Below are positions 23,451 to 30,907 of a stretch of 32,400 nt of DNA, piece by piece. This DNA comes from Chloroflexota bacterium (GTDB lineage Bacteria; Chloroflexota; Anaerolineae; Aggregatilineales; Ch27). The stretch covers positions 1 to 32,400 of the forward strand of contig JAIOAT010000044.1 in NCBI GenBank assembly GCA_019873685.1, read 5' to 3'. The notes under the pieces are model-generated. The model was not told the origin of the DNA. It did no database searches and worked only from the letters and a program-made list of their open reading frames with translations. Numbering within the stretch: position 1 is the stretch's first letter; every line of letters begins with the position of its first letter. A program made the position numbers and the translations under genes.

Positions 23451-24839
23451 ATGATCGATCCGAGTCTGATTGTTTCCTGCAGCGCTAACGCCACCTGCAG
23501 CGTGGTGCATGCCGTTGTCATGAGCCTGCTGTTCTTCCTGGTGCTGATGGGCGGCTTCGCCTATACCACCTGGCTGGAGCGCCGCCTGGTGGCGCGTTTC
23601 CAGCATCGCCTTGGCCCTGATCGGGTCGGCCCGGCGGGGTTGCTGCAGCCGATCGCAGACGGCATCAAACTGATCTTCAAGGAAGATGTCACGCCGCTGG
23701 ACGCGGACAAAATCATGTACTGGCTGGCGCCGATGATCAAGGCCGTCCCGGCCCTGATCGTCCTGGCGGTGGTGCCGCTGGGGTCAACCATGCTGGTTCC
23801 CTGGTTTGACGGCCGGTGGTACGAGGTGCGGCTGGGCCTGACCGACGTCAACGTCGGCGTGCTCTGGTTGCTGGCCATCACCAGTCTGGGCACGTACGGC
23901 GTGGTGCTGGCCGGGTGGGCCAGCGGCAGCAAGTACTCGATGTACGGCGGTCTGCGTTCCAGCGCCCAGATGATCAGCTACGAGCTGAGCATGGGCATCT
24001 CCATGCTCGTCCCGATCATGATCGCCGGGAGCCTGTCGGTGGTGAAAGTGATTGAAACGCAGGCTGAACCGGCGCTGATGCTGGGATGGTTCTTCTGGCA
24101 AAACCCGCTGGCCGCCGTCATCCTGATGACCGCCCTGCTGGCGGAGGTCAATCGCTCGCCGTTCGACATGCCAGAAGCGGAATCGGAGCTGGTGGGCGGC
24201 TACCACACCGAATACAGCGGCATGAAGTTCGCCCTGTTCTTCGCGGCGGAATACATCGGCATGATCGCGATGAGCGCCGTATTCGCGGCCATGTTCCTGG
24301 GTGGGTACCACTGGCCGCTGCCGGCGACCTGGTCGCCGCTGCTGGGGCCGGTCAACATGATCCTCAAGATCGTGGTGCTGCTCAGCAGCATGGTCTGGGT
24401 ACGGGCCACCCTGCCGCGCATCCGCTACGACCGGCTGATGGCCTTTGGCTGGAAGATCATGTTCCCGCTGGCGCTGCTATCAGTCGCCTGGCAGGCCATC
24501 GTCCTGACGCTGGCCGAAGACTCGACCGCCATGACGGTGTATACCGGCCTGGCGGGGACCGCTTTTGCGCTGGTGGTGCTGGCCGTCCTGATGGGCCTGT
24601 GGCGTTCCCGGCGGGCAGCCCCGGCCTACGACCTGACCGATTCGCGTTCCAGCCTGGGCTGGGCCATCGTGTACGGCATCGGGGCGGTCGTAGCCGCGCC
24701 GTTTGCGCTCTACGACTGGCTGAAGAAGCAGCGCGGGAGCTTTGAAGGCTTCTGGGAAGCAACCCGCCGCGAGCGCGAGGCCGCCCGCGCGGCCCGCGCC
24801 GCCGAACAACAGGCGGGATCTTCCGGCGACAGCCGCTAA
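23451..24839 (+). CDS. nuoH: NADH-quinone oxidoreductase subunit H, C-terminally extended
   Basis: The 462-residue membrane subunit forms most of the quinone chamber. It has the signatures WLERRLVARFQHRLGPDRVG (41-60), QPIADGIKLIFKED (66-79) and AEVNRSPFDMPEAESELVGG (231-250), followed by YHTEYSGMKFALFF, all close to consensus. The usual NuoH ends near residue 355; this one continues about 105 residues with two more hydrophobic segments (about 365-385 and 402-420) and a charged Arg/Ala/Glu-rich tail. The ATG at 23451 has GAGAGGA eight bases upstream; a longer frame back to 23373 gives an unlikely N-terminus. The 237-base gap from nuoG holds a weak TATAGT at 23304-23309 and a 12-base direct repeat (23366 and 23398). 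Confidence 0.94.
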   Translation: MIDPSLIVSCSANATCSVVHAVVMSLLFFLVLMGGFAYTTWLERRLVARFQHRLGPDRVGPAGLLQPIADGIKLIFKEDVTPLDADKIMYWLAPMIKAVPALIVLAVVPLGSTMLVPWFDGRWYEVRLGLTDVNVGVLWLLAITSLGTYGVVLAGWASGSKYSMYGGLRSSAQMISYELSMGISMLVPIMIAGSLSVVKVIETQAEPALMLGWFFWQNPLAAVILMTALLAEVNRSPFDMPEAESELVGGYHTEYSGMKFALFFAAEYIGMIAMSAVFAAMFLGGYHWPLPATWSPLLGPVNMILKIVVLLSSMVWVRATLPRIRYDRLMAFGWKIMFPLALLSVAWQAIVLTLAEDSTAMTVYTGLAGTAFALVVLAVLMGLWRSRRAAPAYDLTDSRSSLGWAIVYGIGAVVAAPFALYDWLKKQRGSFEGFWEATRREREAARAARAAEQQAGSSGDSR

Positions 24840-24958
24840 AACAAGCAGCAGGCCACAGGGCTTAAGCTCCTTGGCTGAGCAGACCGGGATAGTCCGCAGA
24901 GAGATTCAAAGGTACTGGCCGCTCAACAGGATAGGACGAGTCTGGAGGAAGTGAACCT

Positions 24959-25453
24959 GTGAACGTCATCCGTGGCTTTGCAACGACACTCAAGCATCTT
25001 TTCAAGGAGCCGGTGACCTACCAGTATCCGGAAGTGGAGCGGCCCTTTGCCGAACGCTACAAGGGACGCCACGCTCTCAAACGTTACGAAAACGGGCTGG
25101 AAAAATGCATCGGCTGCGCCCTGTGTGCAGCGGCCTGCCCGGCGGACGCCATCTGGGTGGAAGCAGCGGAAAACACCGATGACGAACGCTACAGCCCCGG
25201 CGAGCGGTATGCCAAGACCTACGAGATCAACATGCTGCGCTGCATCTTCTGTGGCTACTGCGAGGATGCCTGCCCGACCGAGGCCATCGTGCTGGAGCAC
25301 GAGCATCGCCTGAGTTTCACCAACCGCCGCGACGCCATCTACACCAAGGCCGAACTGCTGGATCCGCCGCCCCCCGGTGTGCCGGGCACGCCGCAGAAAG
25401 TCGCGCCGGGCAGTTTTGACCGCGCCATTCCCGATATGCGCGATCCCGATTAG
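24959..25453 (+). CDS. nuoI: NADH-quinone oxidoreductase subunit I
   Basis: The 164-residue protein has two [4Fe-4S] ferredoxin motifs, CIGCALCAAACP (Cys 50, 53, 56, 60) and CIFCGYCEDACP (Cys 95, 98, 101, 105). These are clusters N6a and N6b, which pass electrons towards NuoB and the quinone. The N-terminal FATTLKHLFKEPVTYQYPE and the YEINMLRC segment between the clusters are typical. The start is GTG, with GGAGGAAG about ten bases upstream. Length is normal. It lies 119 bases after nuoH and 107 bases before the ATP-grasp gene; the latter gap contains a GC hairpin (about 25465-25489) of unknown role. Confidence 0.95.
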   Translation: MNVIRGFATTLKHLFKEPVTYQYPEVERPFAERYKGRHALKRYENGLEKCIGCALCAAACPADAIWVEAAENTDDERYSPGERYAKTYEINMLRCIFCGYCEDACPTEAIVLEHEHRLSFTNRRDAIYTKAELLDPPPPGVPGTPQKVAPGSFDRAIPDMRDPD

Positions 25454-25560
25454 AATAGTTCTGACCCGCCGGGGTGTGCCCCCCGCGGGATTCTGTGCTT
25501 ACTTTCTGCGCAAGCAGAGCCTGTTCCATACCCAGCCGGGAGGAGGTCGGTAGAATCTCG

Positions 25561-26658
25561 ATGCGCGTTGCGGTTCTGGCGAACCTGAAGGAAAACGCCC
25601 CCACCTGGGAAGGCATGTCCGCCGACCAGTGGGATGATCTTGACAGTCCTAAAACTATCCACGCCATCTGTGAAGCGCTGCAGGCAGGGGGGCATGAGGC
25701 CGAATTCTTTGAGGCTCAAATCCGCCCGCCGTATAACCTGGTGCAGCGCCTGGAAGCCTACAAACCGGACATCTGCTTTAACATCGCCGAGAGTCATTTC
25801 GGCGATGGCCGCGAGGCGCAGGTGCCGGCCATCCTGGAGATGCTCCAGATCCCCTATACGGGCAGCCAGGTTCTGACCCTGGCCCTGGCCCTGGACAAGC
25901 CGATGACCAAACGCATCCTGTGGTATCACGGCCTGCCCACGCCGGAGTTTCAGGTCTTCGACCGGGCTGACGAACTGGTCGACGAAGACCTGCTCGACGA
26001 AAACGGCGAACTGCGCTTTCCAATGTTCGTCAAGCCCAGCCGGGAAGGCACCAGCATGGGCGTCAGCGCGGAAAGCATTGTCTACACCGTTGAGCAGTTG
26101 CACAAGCAAGTCGCCAAACAACTCCGGCTGTACAAACAGCCGATCCTGGTGGAACACTTCATCAAAGGCCGGGAGATGACGCTGGGCATGATCGGCAACA
26201 TCAAGCCCCCGGCGGCCCGCCGTCTGAGCGATCATACCCCGCCCAATGAGCTGCCCCAGGGTCTGACCTTCTTCCCGGTGCTGGAGGTAGACACCGGCGC
26301 CTATGCCTCAGAAGCCGGGGTGTACACCAACAGGATGAAGGTCGAGATGGCCGAAGACTTCTACTACTTCTGCCCGGCGCCGATCAGTGATGAGTTCGAG
26401 CAGCAGCTGCGCCTGCTGGCGGCGGCGGTCTTCCGGGTGACGGGCTGCAAGGATGTCGCCCGCGTGGACTTCCGCCTGGATGAGGAAAACGACAACAAGC
26501 CCTACATCCTGGAGGTCAACCCGCTGCCGGGCCTCAACCCCGGCTATAGCGACCTGTGCATCCAGGCGCGGGCCGCTGGCTGGACCTACGAGGAGCTGGT
26601 CAACGGCATCCTCGATCGGGCGGTTGCCCGTCACGGCCAGGCCGTCCAGGCTGGCTAA
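25561..26658 (+). CDS. ATP-grasp ligase, D-alanine--D-alanine ligase-like, inside the nuo cluster
   Basis: A 365-residue ATP-grasp protein of the Ddl superfamily (COG1181). It has FNIAES...GREAQVPAILEM (73-94), a Ddl-like N-domain signature, then IPYTGSQVLTLALALDKPMTK (the substrate-binding region), VKPSREGTSMGV (157-168), EHFIKGREMTLG (198-209), ARVDFRLDEEN (300-310) and EVNPLPGLNPGYSDL (318-332), where the Mg-binding Glu and Asn stand. Active-site motifs look intact. It ligates two small carboxylate/amino substrates at the cost of ATP, but the true substrate is uncertain: its active-site loop and insert (GNIKPPAARRLSDHTPP, 212-228) differ from housekeeping Ddl. GGGAGGAGG lies 14 bases upstream. 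Sitting between nuoI and nuoJ on the same strand, it is probably co-transcribed with complex I genes. Confidence 0.8.
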   Translation: MRVAVLANLKENAPTWEGMSADQWDDLDSPKTIHAICEALQAGGHEAEFFEAQIRPPYNLVQRLEAYKPDICFNIAESHFGDGREAQVPAILEMLQIPYTGSQVLTLALALDKPMTKRILWYHGLPTPEFQVFDRADELVDEDLLDENGELRFPMFVKPSREGTSMGVSAESIVYTVEQLHKQVAKQLRLYKQPILVEHFIKGREMTLGMIGNIKPPAARRLSDHTPPNELPQGLTFFPVLEVDTGAYASEAGVYTNRMKVEMAEDFYYFCPAPISDEFEQQLRLLAAAVFRVTGCKDVARVDFRLDEENDNKPYILEVNPLPGLNPGYSDLCIQARAAGWTYEELVNGILDRAVARHGQAVQAG

Positions 26659-26756
26659 TCGAACGGTGAGACGCGGGGCCTGAGGCCACTGACAGAGGCT
26701 GAAGGCCCCCGATGTTTCTACAGGAGTACGGAGCGGGACGGGACCCGAAACTGAAG

Positions 26757-26785
26757 TGGACTAATCGGGTCATTTGCGCTACACT
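26757..26785 (+). promoter_or_regulatory. Candidate internal promoter ahead of nuoJ
   Basis: TGGACT (26757-26762) and TACACT (26780-26785) are 17 bases apart, in a 164-base gap. Upstream a seven-base stem (GGGGCCT at 26675-26681 with AGGCCCC at 26703-26709) follows the ATP-grasp gene. The pairing of a hairpin and a promoter-like motif hints that nuoJ-M may also start separately. Confidence 0.35.
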
Positions 26786-26822
26786 GCACAAGCTGAATCC
26801 GTTTACCCACAGGATGAAGTGT

Positions 26823-28073
26823 ATGACGGAAGTCATCGTCTTTCTCATCGTCGGCAGCATCGCCATCCTGTCCGCCGCGTTCATGCTGGTCAGCAAGAAC
26901 GCGGTGCACAGCGCCGTCTTCCTGGTACTCAACTTCATGTGCGTGGCCTTTTTCTTCCTGACCCTCAGTGCGCCATTCATTGCCCTGGTGCAGGTAGCGG
27001 TCTACGCCGGCGCAATCATGGTGTTGTTCCTTTTTGTGATTATGCTGCTGGGGGCGGAGCGCGTGGTCGGGGGCGCCAGCAACATCTACAACTGGTTGCC
27101 ACGGGCGGCTCTGGTGCTGGTCACGATCTTCCTGATCACGGTAGGCTGGGCGCTGGCCAGCGGCGAGATCAACACCCACACCCCCCCGCCCGCCGCGCCG
27201 CAGGTGCGCGTCATCCATGCGGCGGAAGCGCCGCCGGTTGATGTTTACCTGAACAACCAGATTTTTGTGGAAGGCGTGAACTTCCGCGAGGCTACCGATT
27301 ACCATTCCCTGGCCGCCGGGACCTATGGCGTGACTGTCTTCCCGGCGGGCGCTGATCCGGCCACCGAATCGGCGGCTATCCTGGGCGAACTGGTTCTTTC
27401 GAACGGCGACGTGGTCACCATGGTGGCGGTCGGAGCCAATGGCGTCTTTCAACTGGTACGCCTGGAAGACAACCCCCTGCCGCCTGGCCCCAACCAGGCC
27501 CGCCTGACCATCCTTAACGCCCTGCCGGATGTCCCGGCCATCGATCTGGTTGATCCGGGGCTGCCCTCCGCTGACGATACCACTGTGCTGATCGCCAGCG
27601 CGGGCTTTGCCGAGCCGGTGGAAACCCTGCTGGTCGATGCCGCCGAAGCGCGCACGCTGGCGGTTCAGCAGACTGGCAGTGCCGGGGATCGCCCGCTGGC
27701 GACCTACCGTGACCTGCCGCTGATGGAAGGCACCAACAACCTGCTGATCGCGGCTCCGGAACAACTGCCCAGCGGCACACGCCGGATAGCACCGGTGCAC
27801 GTGGCGCAGGCGGCCCAGCCGCTCTTTGGCAGCCCGGATATGGTCGCTCAGGCGCTCTATACCGATTACCTGCTGCCTTTTGAGATGGTCTCGGTGCTGC
27901 TGCTGGCGGCCATGATCGGGGCGGTGGTGCTGGCCCGCCATGACCTGGTCCAGGAAAGCCGCCCGCGCCGCCCGGTGGTGCTGCGCCCGCTGATCGGCGC
28001 GCCAACAGCCACCCTGACCACGCCCACCCAGGAACCGACCCGCCCGGTCACCACGCCGAAGTCCGGCGACTGA
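26823..28073 (+). CDS. nuoJ: NADH-quinone oxidoreductase subunit J with inserted DUF4397-like domain
   Basis: A 416-residue protein where NuoJ is normally about 165-200. Helices 1-4 cover roughly 4-24, 27-48, 52-77 and 92-113 and include [20 protein letters not shown], the conserved helix-3 region (residues 56-75). Helix 5 is at about 348-371 with the conserved [20 protein letters not shown], then a cytoplasmic tail rich in Pro, Thr and Arg. Between helices 4 and 5, residues about 115-345 are soluble: [18 protein letters not shown] (128-145) with [17 protein letters not shown] is a clean DUF4397 pattern, and a diverged second unit begins [18 protein letters not shown] (226-243). By NuoJ topology this loop faces outside the cytoplasm, as expected for DUF4397 of secreted proteins. 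The start at 26823 has AGGA eight bases upstream. The frame is continuous, so this is a true single-gene fusion. Confidence 0.92.
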   Translation: MTEVIVFLIVGSIAILSAAFMLVSKNAVHSAVFLVLNFMCVAFFFLTLSAPFIALVQVAVYAGAIMVLFLFVIMLLGAERVVGGASNIYNWLPRAALVLVTIFLITVGWALASGEINTHTPPPAAPQVRVIHAAEAPPVDVYLNNQIFVEGVNFREATDYHSLAAGTYGVTVFPAGADPATESAAILGELVLSNGDVVTMVAVGANGVFQLVRLEDNPLPPGPNQARLTILNALPDVPAIDLVDPGLPSADDTTVLIASAGFAEPVETLLVDAAEARTLAVQQTGSAGDRPLATYRDLPLMEGTNNLLIAAPEQLPSGTRRIAPVHVAQAAQPLFGSPDMVAQALYTDYLLPFEMVSVLLLAAMIGAVVLARHDLVQESRPRRPVVLRPLIGAPTATLTTPTQEPTRPVTTPKSGD

Positions 28074-28104
28074 GCCTTGCCCGACGGAAGGAACACGCTG
28101 CCCT

Positions 28105-28422
28105 ATGGAACCGACCATCTTCGTCCCGACTGACCTGTACCTGATGCTGAGCGCGGTGCTCTTCGTGATGGGCACGCTCGGCGTGCTCATCCGCCGCAAT
28201 GCCATCGTGATCTTCATGTCGGTAGAGCTGATGCTTAACGCGGGCAACCTGGCCATGGTCGCTCTGGCCCGGCAGTGGGGCCAGGTGGACGGGCAGGTGT
28301 TTGTGTTCTTTGTGATGACGGTGGCCGCGGCGGAAGTGGCGGTGGGTCTGGCCCTGATCGTCTCCATCTTCCGCACGCGCAAAAGCATCAACATCGACGA
28401 CCTGCACAACCTGAAAGGTTAA
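28105..28422 (+). CDS. nuoK: NADH-quinone oxidoreductase subunit K
   Basis: The 105-residue, three-helix membrane subunit belongs to the proton channel region. It has the typical [20 protein letters not shown] with the conserved Glu of helix 2, then [13 protein letters not shown], and helix 3 with [19 protein letters not shown], carrying the second conserved Glu. It lies 31 bases after nuoJ with GGAAGGA about 12 bases before the ATG, and ends [11 protein letters not shown] as in many NuoK proteins. Length and residues are standard. Confidence 0.96.
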   Translation: MEPTIFVPTDLYLMLSAVLFVMGTLGVLIRRNAIVIFMSVELMLNAGNLAMVALARQWGQVDGQVFVFFVMTVAAAEVAVGLALIVSIFRTRKSINIDDLHNLKG

Positions 28423-28524
28423 GCTGAGACAACAGGCCGAACTCCAACGGGTTTCTTGCGGCGATGGTTGCCCGACCAGCTTTGAACGCGCTTCCGACTG
28501 ACCTGATGTGATAGGCGTGTCCTT

Positions 28525-30882
28525 ATGGAAAACTTCCCACAACTCGTCCCGCTGGTGGTTTTTGTGCCGCTGATCGGCCTGCTGATCAACCTCTTCCTGG
28601 GCAAGTACCTGGGTGAACGGGGGGTCAGCATTGTCGCGGTAGGCGCGGCGGCGATCGCTTTTGCGGTAGCCATCCTGCTATGGATGGCCCTGGCCGCCAA
28701 CGGCTATGAGGCGGCGGTGATCGAGATTCGCCCGCTGGCTAACTGGATCACTATTCCGGAAGCGGCGCTGGACATCAAGTGGCAGTTCCGCGTGGATACG
28801 CTCAGCGTGACGATGATGCTGGTGGTGGCCGGGATCGGCTCTCTGATCCATCTGTACGCCACCGGCTACATGCACGGCGACCCGCTCTTCCCCCGCTTTT
28901 TCGTCTACCTCAACCTGTTCCTCGTCTTCATGATGATCCTGGTCACCGGCAACAACTTCCTGGTCATGTTTGTCGGCTGGGAGGGCGTAGGGCTGTGCTC
29001 CTACCTGTTGATCAGCTTCTGGTGGGATAAGCGCCAGCCGGACAGGAAGTTCGGGACAGTGGGCTGGAAGAATTCGCTGGCCGGGCGCAAGGCCATGATC
29101 GTCAACCGGATCGGGGACTTTGGCCTGCTGCTGGCGATCTTCCTGATCTTCTGGACCTTCGGCACGCTGGATTACTACAAACCGGGCGAGGTGCCCATCC
29201 TGCCCGCGCACGGCGAGGCGGCAACTCATGGCGAGGCAGAAGCCGCCCACAGCGAAGGCGAAGCGGGGACACCCGCTGCCGCTGAAGGCCTGCCGCTCTC
29301 GGCGACGATGGGCGTCTTCAACCAGGCGGAGATGATGCTGCAGCAGGGCGCGGAGGTGCACTTCGGGCCGTTCACGCTGCCGATTGGCACGGTGATCACG
29401 CTGGCGACGCTGCTCATGCTGCTGGGTGTGACCGGCAAGAGCGCCCAGATTCCGCTGTTTGTGTGGCTGCCAGACGCGATGGCCGGCCCGACGCCGGTCA
29501 GCGCCCTCATCCATGCCGCCACGATGGTCACGGCGGGCGTCTACCTGATCGTGCGCAGCAATGTACTGTTCCACGCCGCGCCGGTCAGCAGCGCGGTGGT
29601 GGCCCTGGTGGGCACTTTCACCGCTCTGGTTGGCGGCTTCATCGCCCTGGGTCAGTGGGACATCAAGCGCGTGCTGGCCTACAGCACGGTCAGCCAGCTT
29701 GGCTTCATGGTGGCGGCGGCAGGGCTGGGCGCGTACGCGGCAGCCATGTTCCACCTGGTAACCCACGCCTTCTTCAAGGCGCTGCTCTTCCTCGGTTCCG
29801 GCGCGGTGATCCACGCCATGGAACACGGCCATCATCACGCCCATGAGGTAGCCCACGAATACGGCGGCCACCACAGCGATGACCTGCCCGACCTGCCTTT
29901 TGATCCGCAGGATATGCGCTTTATGGGCGGGCTGAAGGAACGCATGCCGCGCACCTACCGCGCTTACCTGATCGGCATGCTGGCCCTGGCAGGCATCTTC
30001 CCCTTCGCCGGGTTCTGGTCCAAGGATGAGATTCTTCTTGACGCGCTGAAGGTCGGCTTTTTGAACGGGCGGCTGGAAGGGTATATTGCCTTTGGCCTGT
30101 TGCTGGTTTCGGCGCTCTTCACGGCCTTTTACATGGGCCGCCAGGTGTACATGATCTTCCACGGCGAGCCGCGCACGGAAGCCGCCAAGTACGCCGGGGA
30201 ACGCGGCGGCGGCATGAACGTGATGGTCAACGTCCTGATCGTGCTGGCCATCGGCTCAACCCTGATCGGCCTGATCAACGTCCCGACGGGCTTCTGGGTG
30301 GTCGACCGGATCGTCCCTAACCACGTTTTCACCGACTTTCTGGCGCACACGGTGGTCTACGCCCATGCGGGGTCGGCCAACATGCTGCTGGCTTTCATCG
30401 CCGTGTTCGGCGCGCTGGCCATGATCTACCTGGCGCGCATCCTCTACCGCCGACAGGCGGTGGTGCAGGGCACCCGCGACCCGCTGGAGGCCAACCCGCA
30501 AACGGCGGGCATCTTCACTCTGGCCAACGCCCGGCTATACTGGGACGAGACCTACGACCGCTACCTGGAGCAGCCGTTCAACCGGGCGGCGGCCTGGCTG
30601 GGCGACCGGCTGGACTGGGCCTTTTTGCATGACTTTGTGCACGACGTACTGATCCGCGACGCCTATAACGCGCTGGGCCGGGTGCTGGCCACGCCGGTTG
30701 ACCTGGGCCTGATCGATGGCGCGGTCAACGGGCTGGGGCGGCTGGTGCGTCGGGCCGGTGGCGCGGTGCGCCGCCTGCAGACCGGTTATGTGCGCGTGTA
30801 CGCGCTGAGTGTGTTGCTGGGCGCGTTACTGATTGTTGTCCTGCTGGTGGCGCCGCTGCTACAGCAGGCGCTGGGCGGATAG
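28525..30882 (+). CDS. nuoL: NADH-quinone oxidoreductase subunit L
   Basis: The 785-residue distal antiporter-like proton-pumping subunit. The key charged residues are present: the helix-5 Glu in FVGWEGVGLCSYLLI (Glu 153), the helix-7 Lys in GVTGKSAQIPLFVWLPDAMA (Lys 305), and the KRVLAYSTVSQLGFM segment (381-395). Two family-variable loops are long here: 225-262, with alternating His/Glu/Ala, and 430-450, with a His cluster (HGHHHAHEVAHEYGGHH), just before the typical DPQDMRFMGGLKERMP. The C-terminal part (about 640-785) holds the long lateral helix and a final membrane anchor (VYALSVLLGALLIVVLL). It is preceded by a 102-base gap with a weak ribosome-binding site. Confidence 0.95.
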   Translation: MENFPQLVPLVVFVPLIGLLINLFLGKYLGERGVSIVAVGAAAIAFAVAILLWMALAANGYEAAVIEIRPLANWITIPEAALDIKWQFRVDTLSVTMMLVVAGIGSLIHLYATGYMHGDPLFPRFFVYLNLFLVFMMILVTGNNFLVMFVGWEGVGLCSYLLISFWWDKRQPDRKFGTVGWKNSLAGRKAMIVNRIGDFGLLLAIFLIFWTFGTLDYYKPGEVPILPAHGEAATHGEAEAAHSEGEAGTPAAAEGLPLSATMGVFNQAEMMLQQGAEVHFGPFTLPIGTVITLATLLMLLGVTGKSAQIPLFVWLPDAMAGPTPVSALIHAATMVTAGVYLIVRSNVLFHAAPVSSAVVALVGTFTALVGGFIALGQWDIKRVLAYSTVSQLGFMVAAAGLGAYAAAMFHLVTHAFFKALLFLGSGAVIHAMEHGHHHAHEVAHEYGGHHSDDLPDLPFDPQDMRFMGGLKERMPRTYRAYLIGMLALAGIFPFAGFWSKDEILLDALKVGFLNGRLEGYIAFGLLLVSALFTAFYMGRQVYMIFHGEPRTEAAKYAGERGGGMNVMVNVLIVLAIGSTLIGLINVPTGFWVVDRIVPNHVFTDFLAHTVVYAHAGSANMLLAFIAVFGALAMIYLARILYRRQAVVQGTRDPLEANPQTAGIFTLANARLYWDETYDRYLEQPFNRAAAWLGDRLDWAFLHDFVHDVLIRDAYNALGRVLATPVDLGLIDGAVNGLGRLVRRAGGAVRRLQTGYVRVYALSVLLGALLIVVLLVAPLLQQALGG

Positions 30883-30907
30883 CGTTCTTGATACGGGAGA
30901 CCGATTG

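Noticed and set aside
21360-23606. Long minus-strand open frame opposite nuoG
   Set aside because: nuoG is certain from its motifs; the antisense product is Arg/Gln/His-rich without domain features.
25451-25456. TAGAAT as a -10 box for the ATP-grasp gene
   Set aside because: No -35 hexamer is found at 16-18 bases upstream, and the match overlaps the stop codon of nuoI.
26712-26822. Longer start for nuoJ
   Set aside because: The upstream codons give a hydrophilic N-terminus unlike NuoJ and overlap a promoter-like motif; the ATG at 26823 has AGGA at good spacing and begins at the first helix.
26718-30162. Long minus-strand open frames opposite nuoJ, nuoK and nuoL
   Set aside because: They are shadows of clear plus-strand membrane genes and have low-complexity Gln/His/Arg-rich products.
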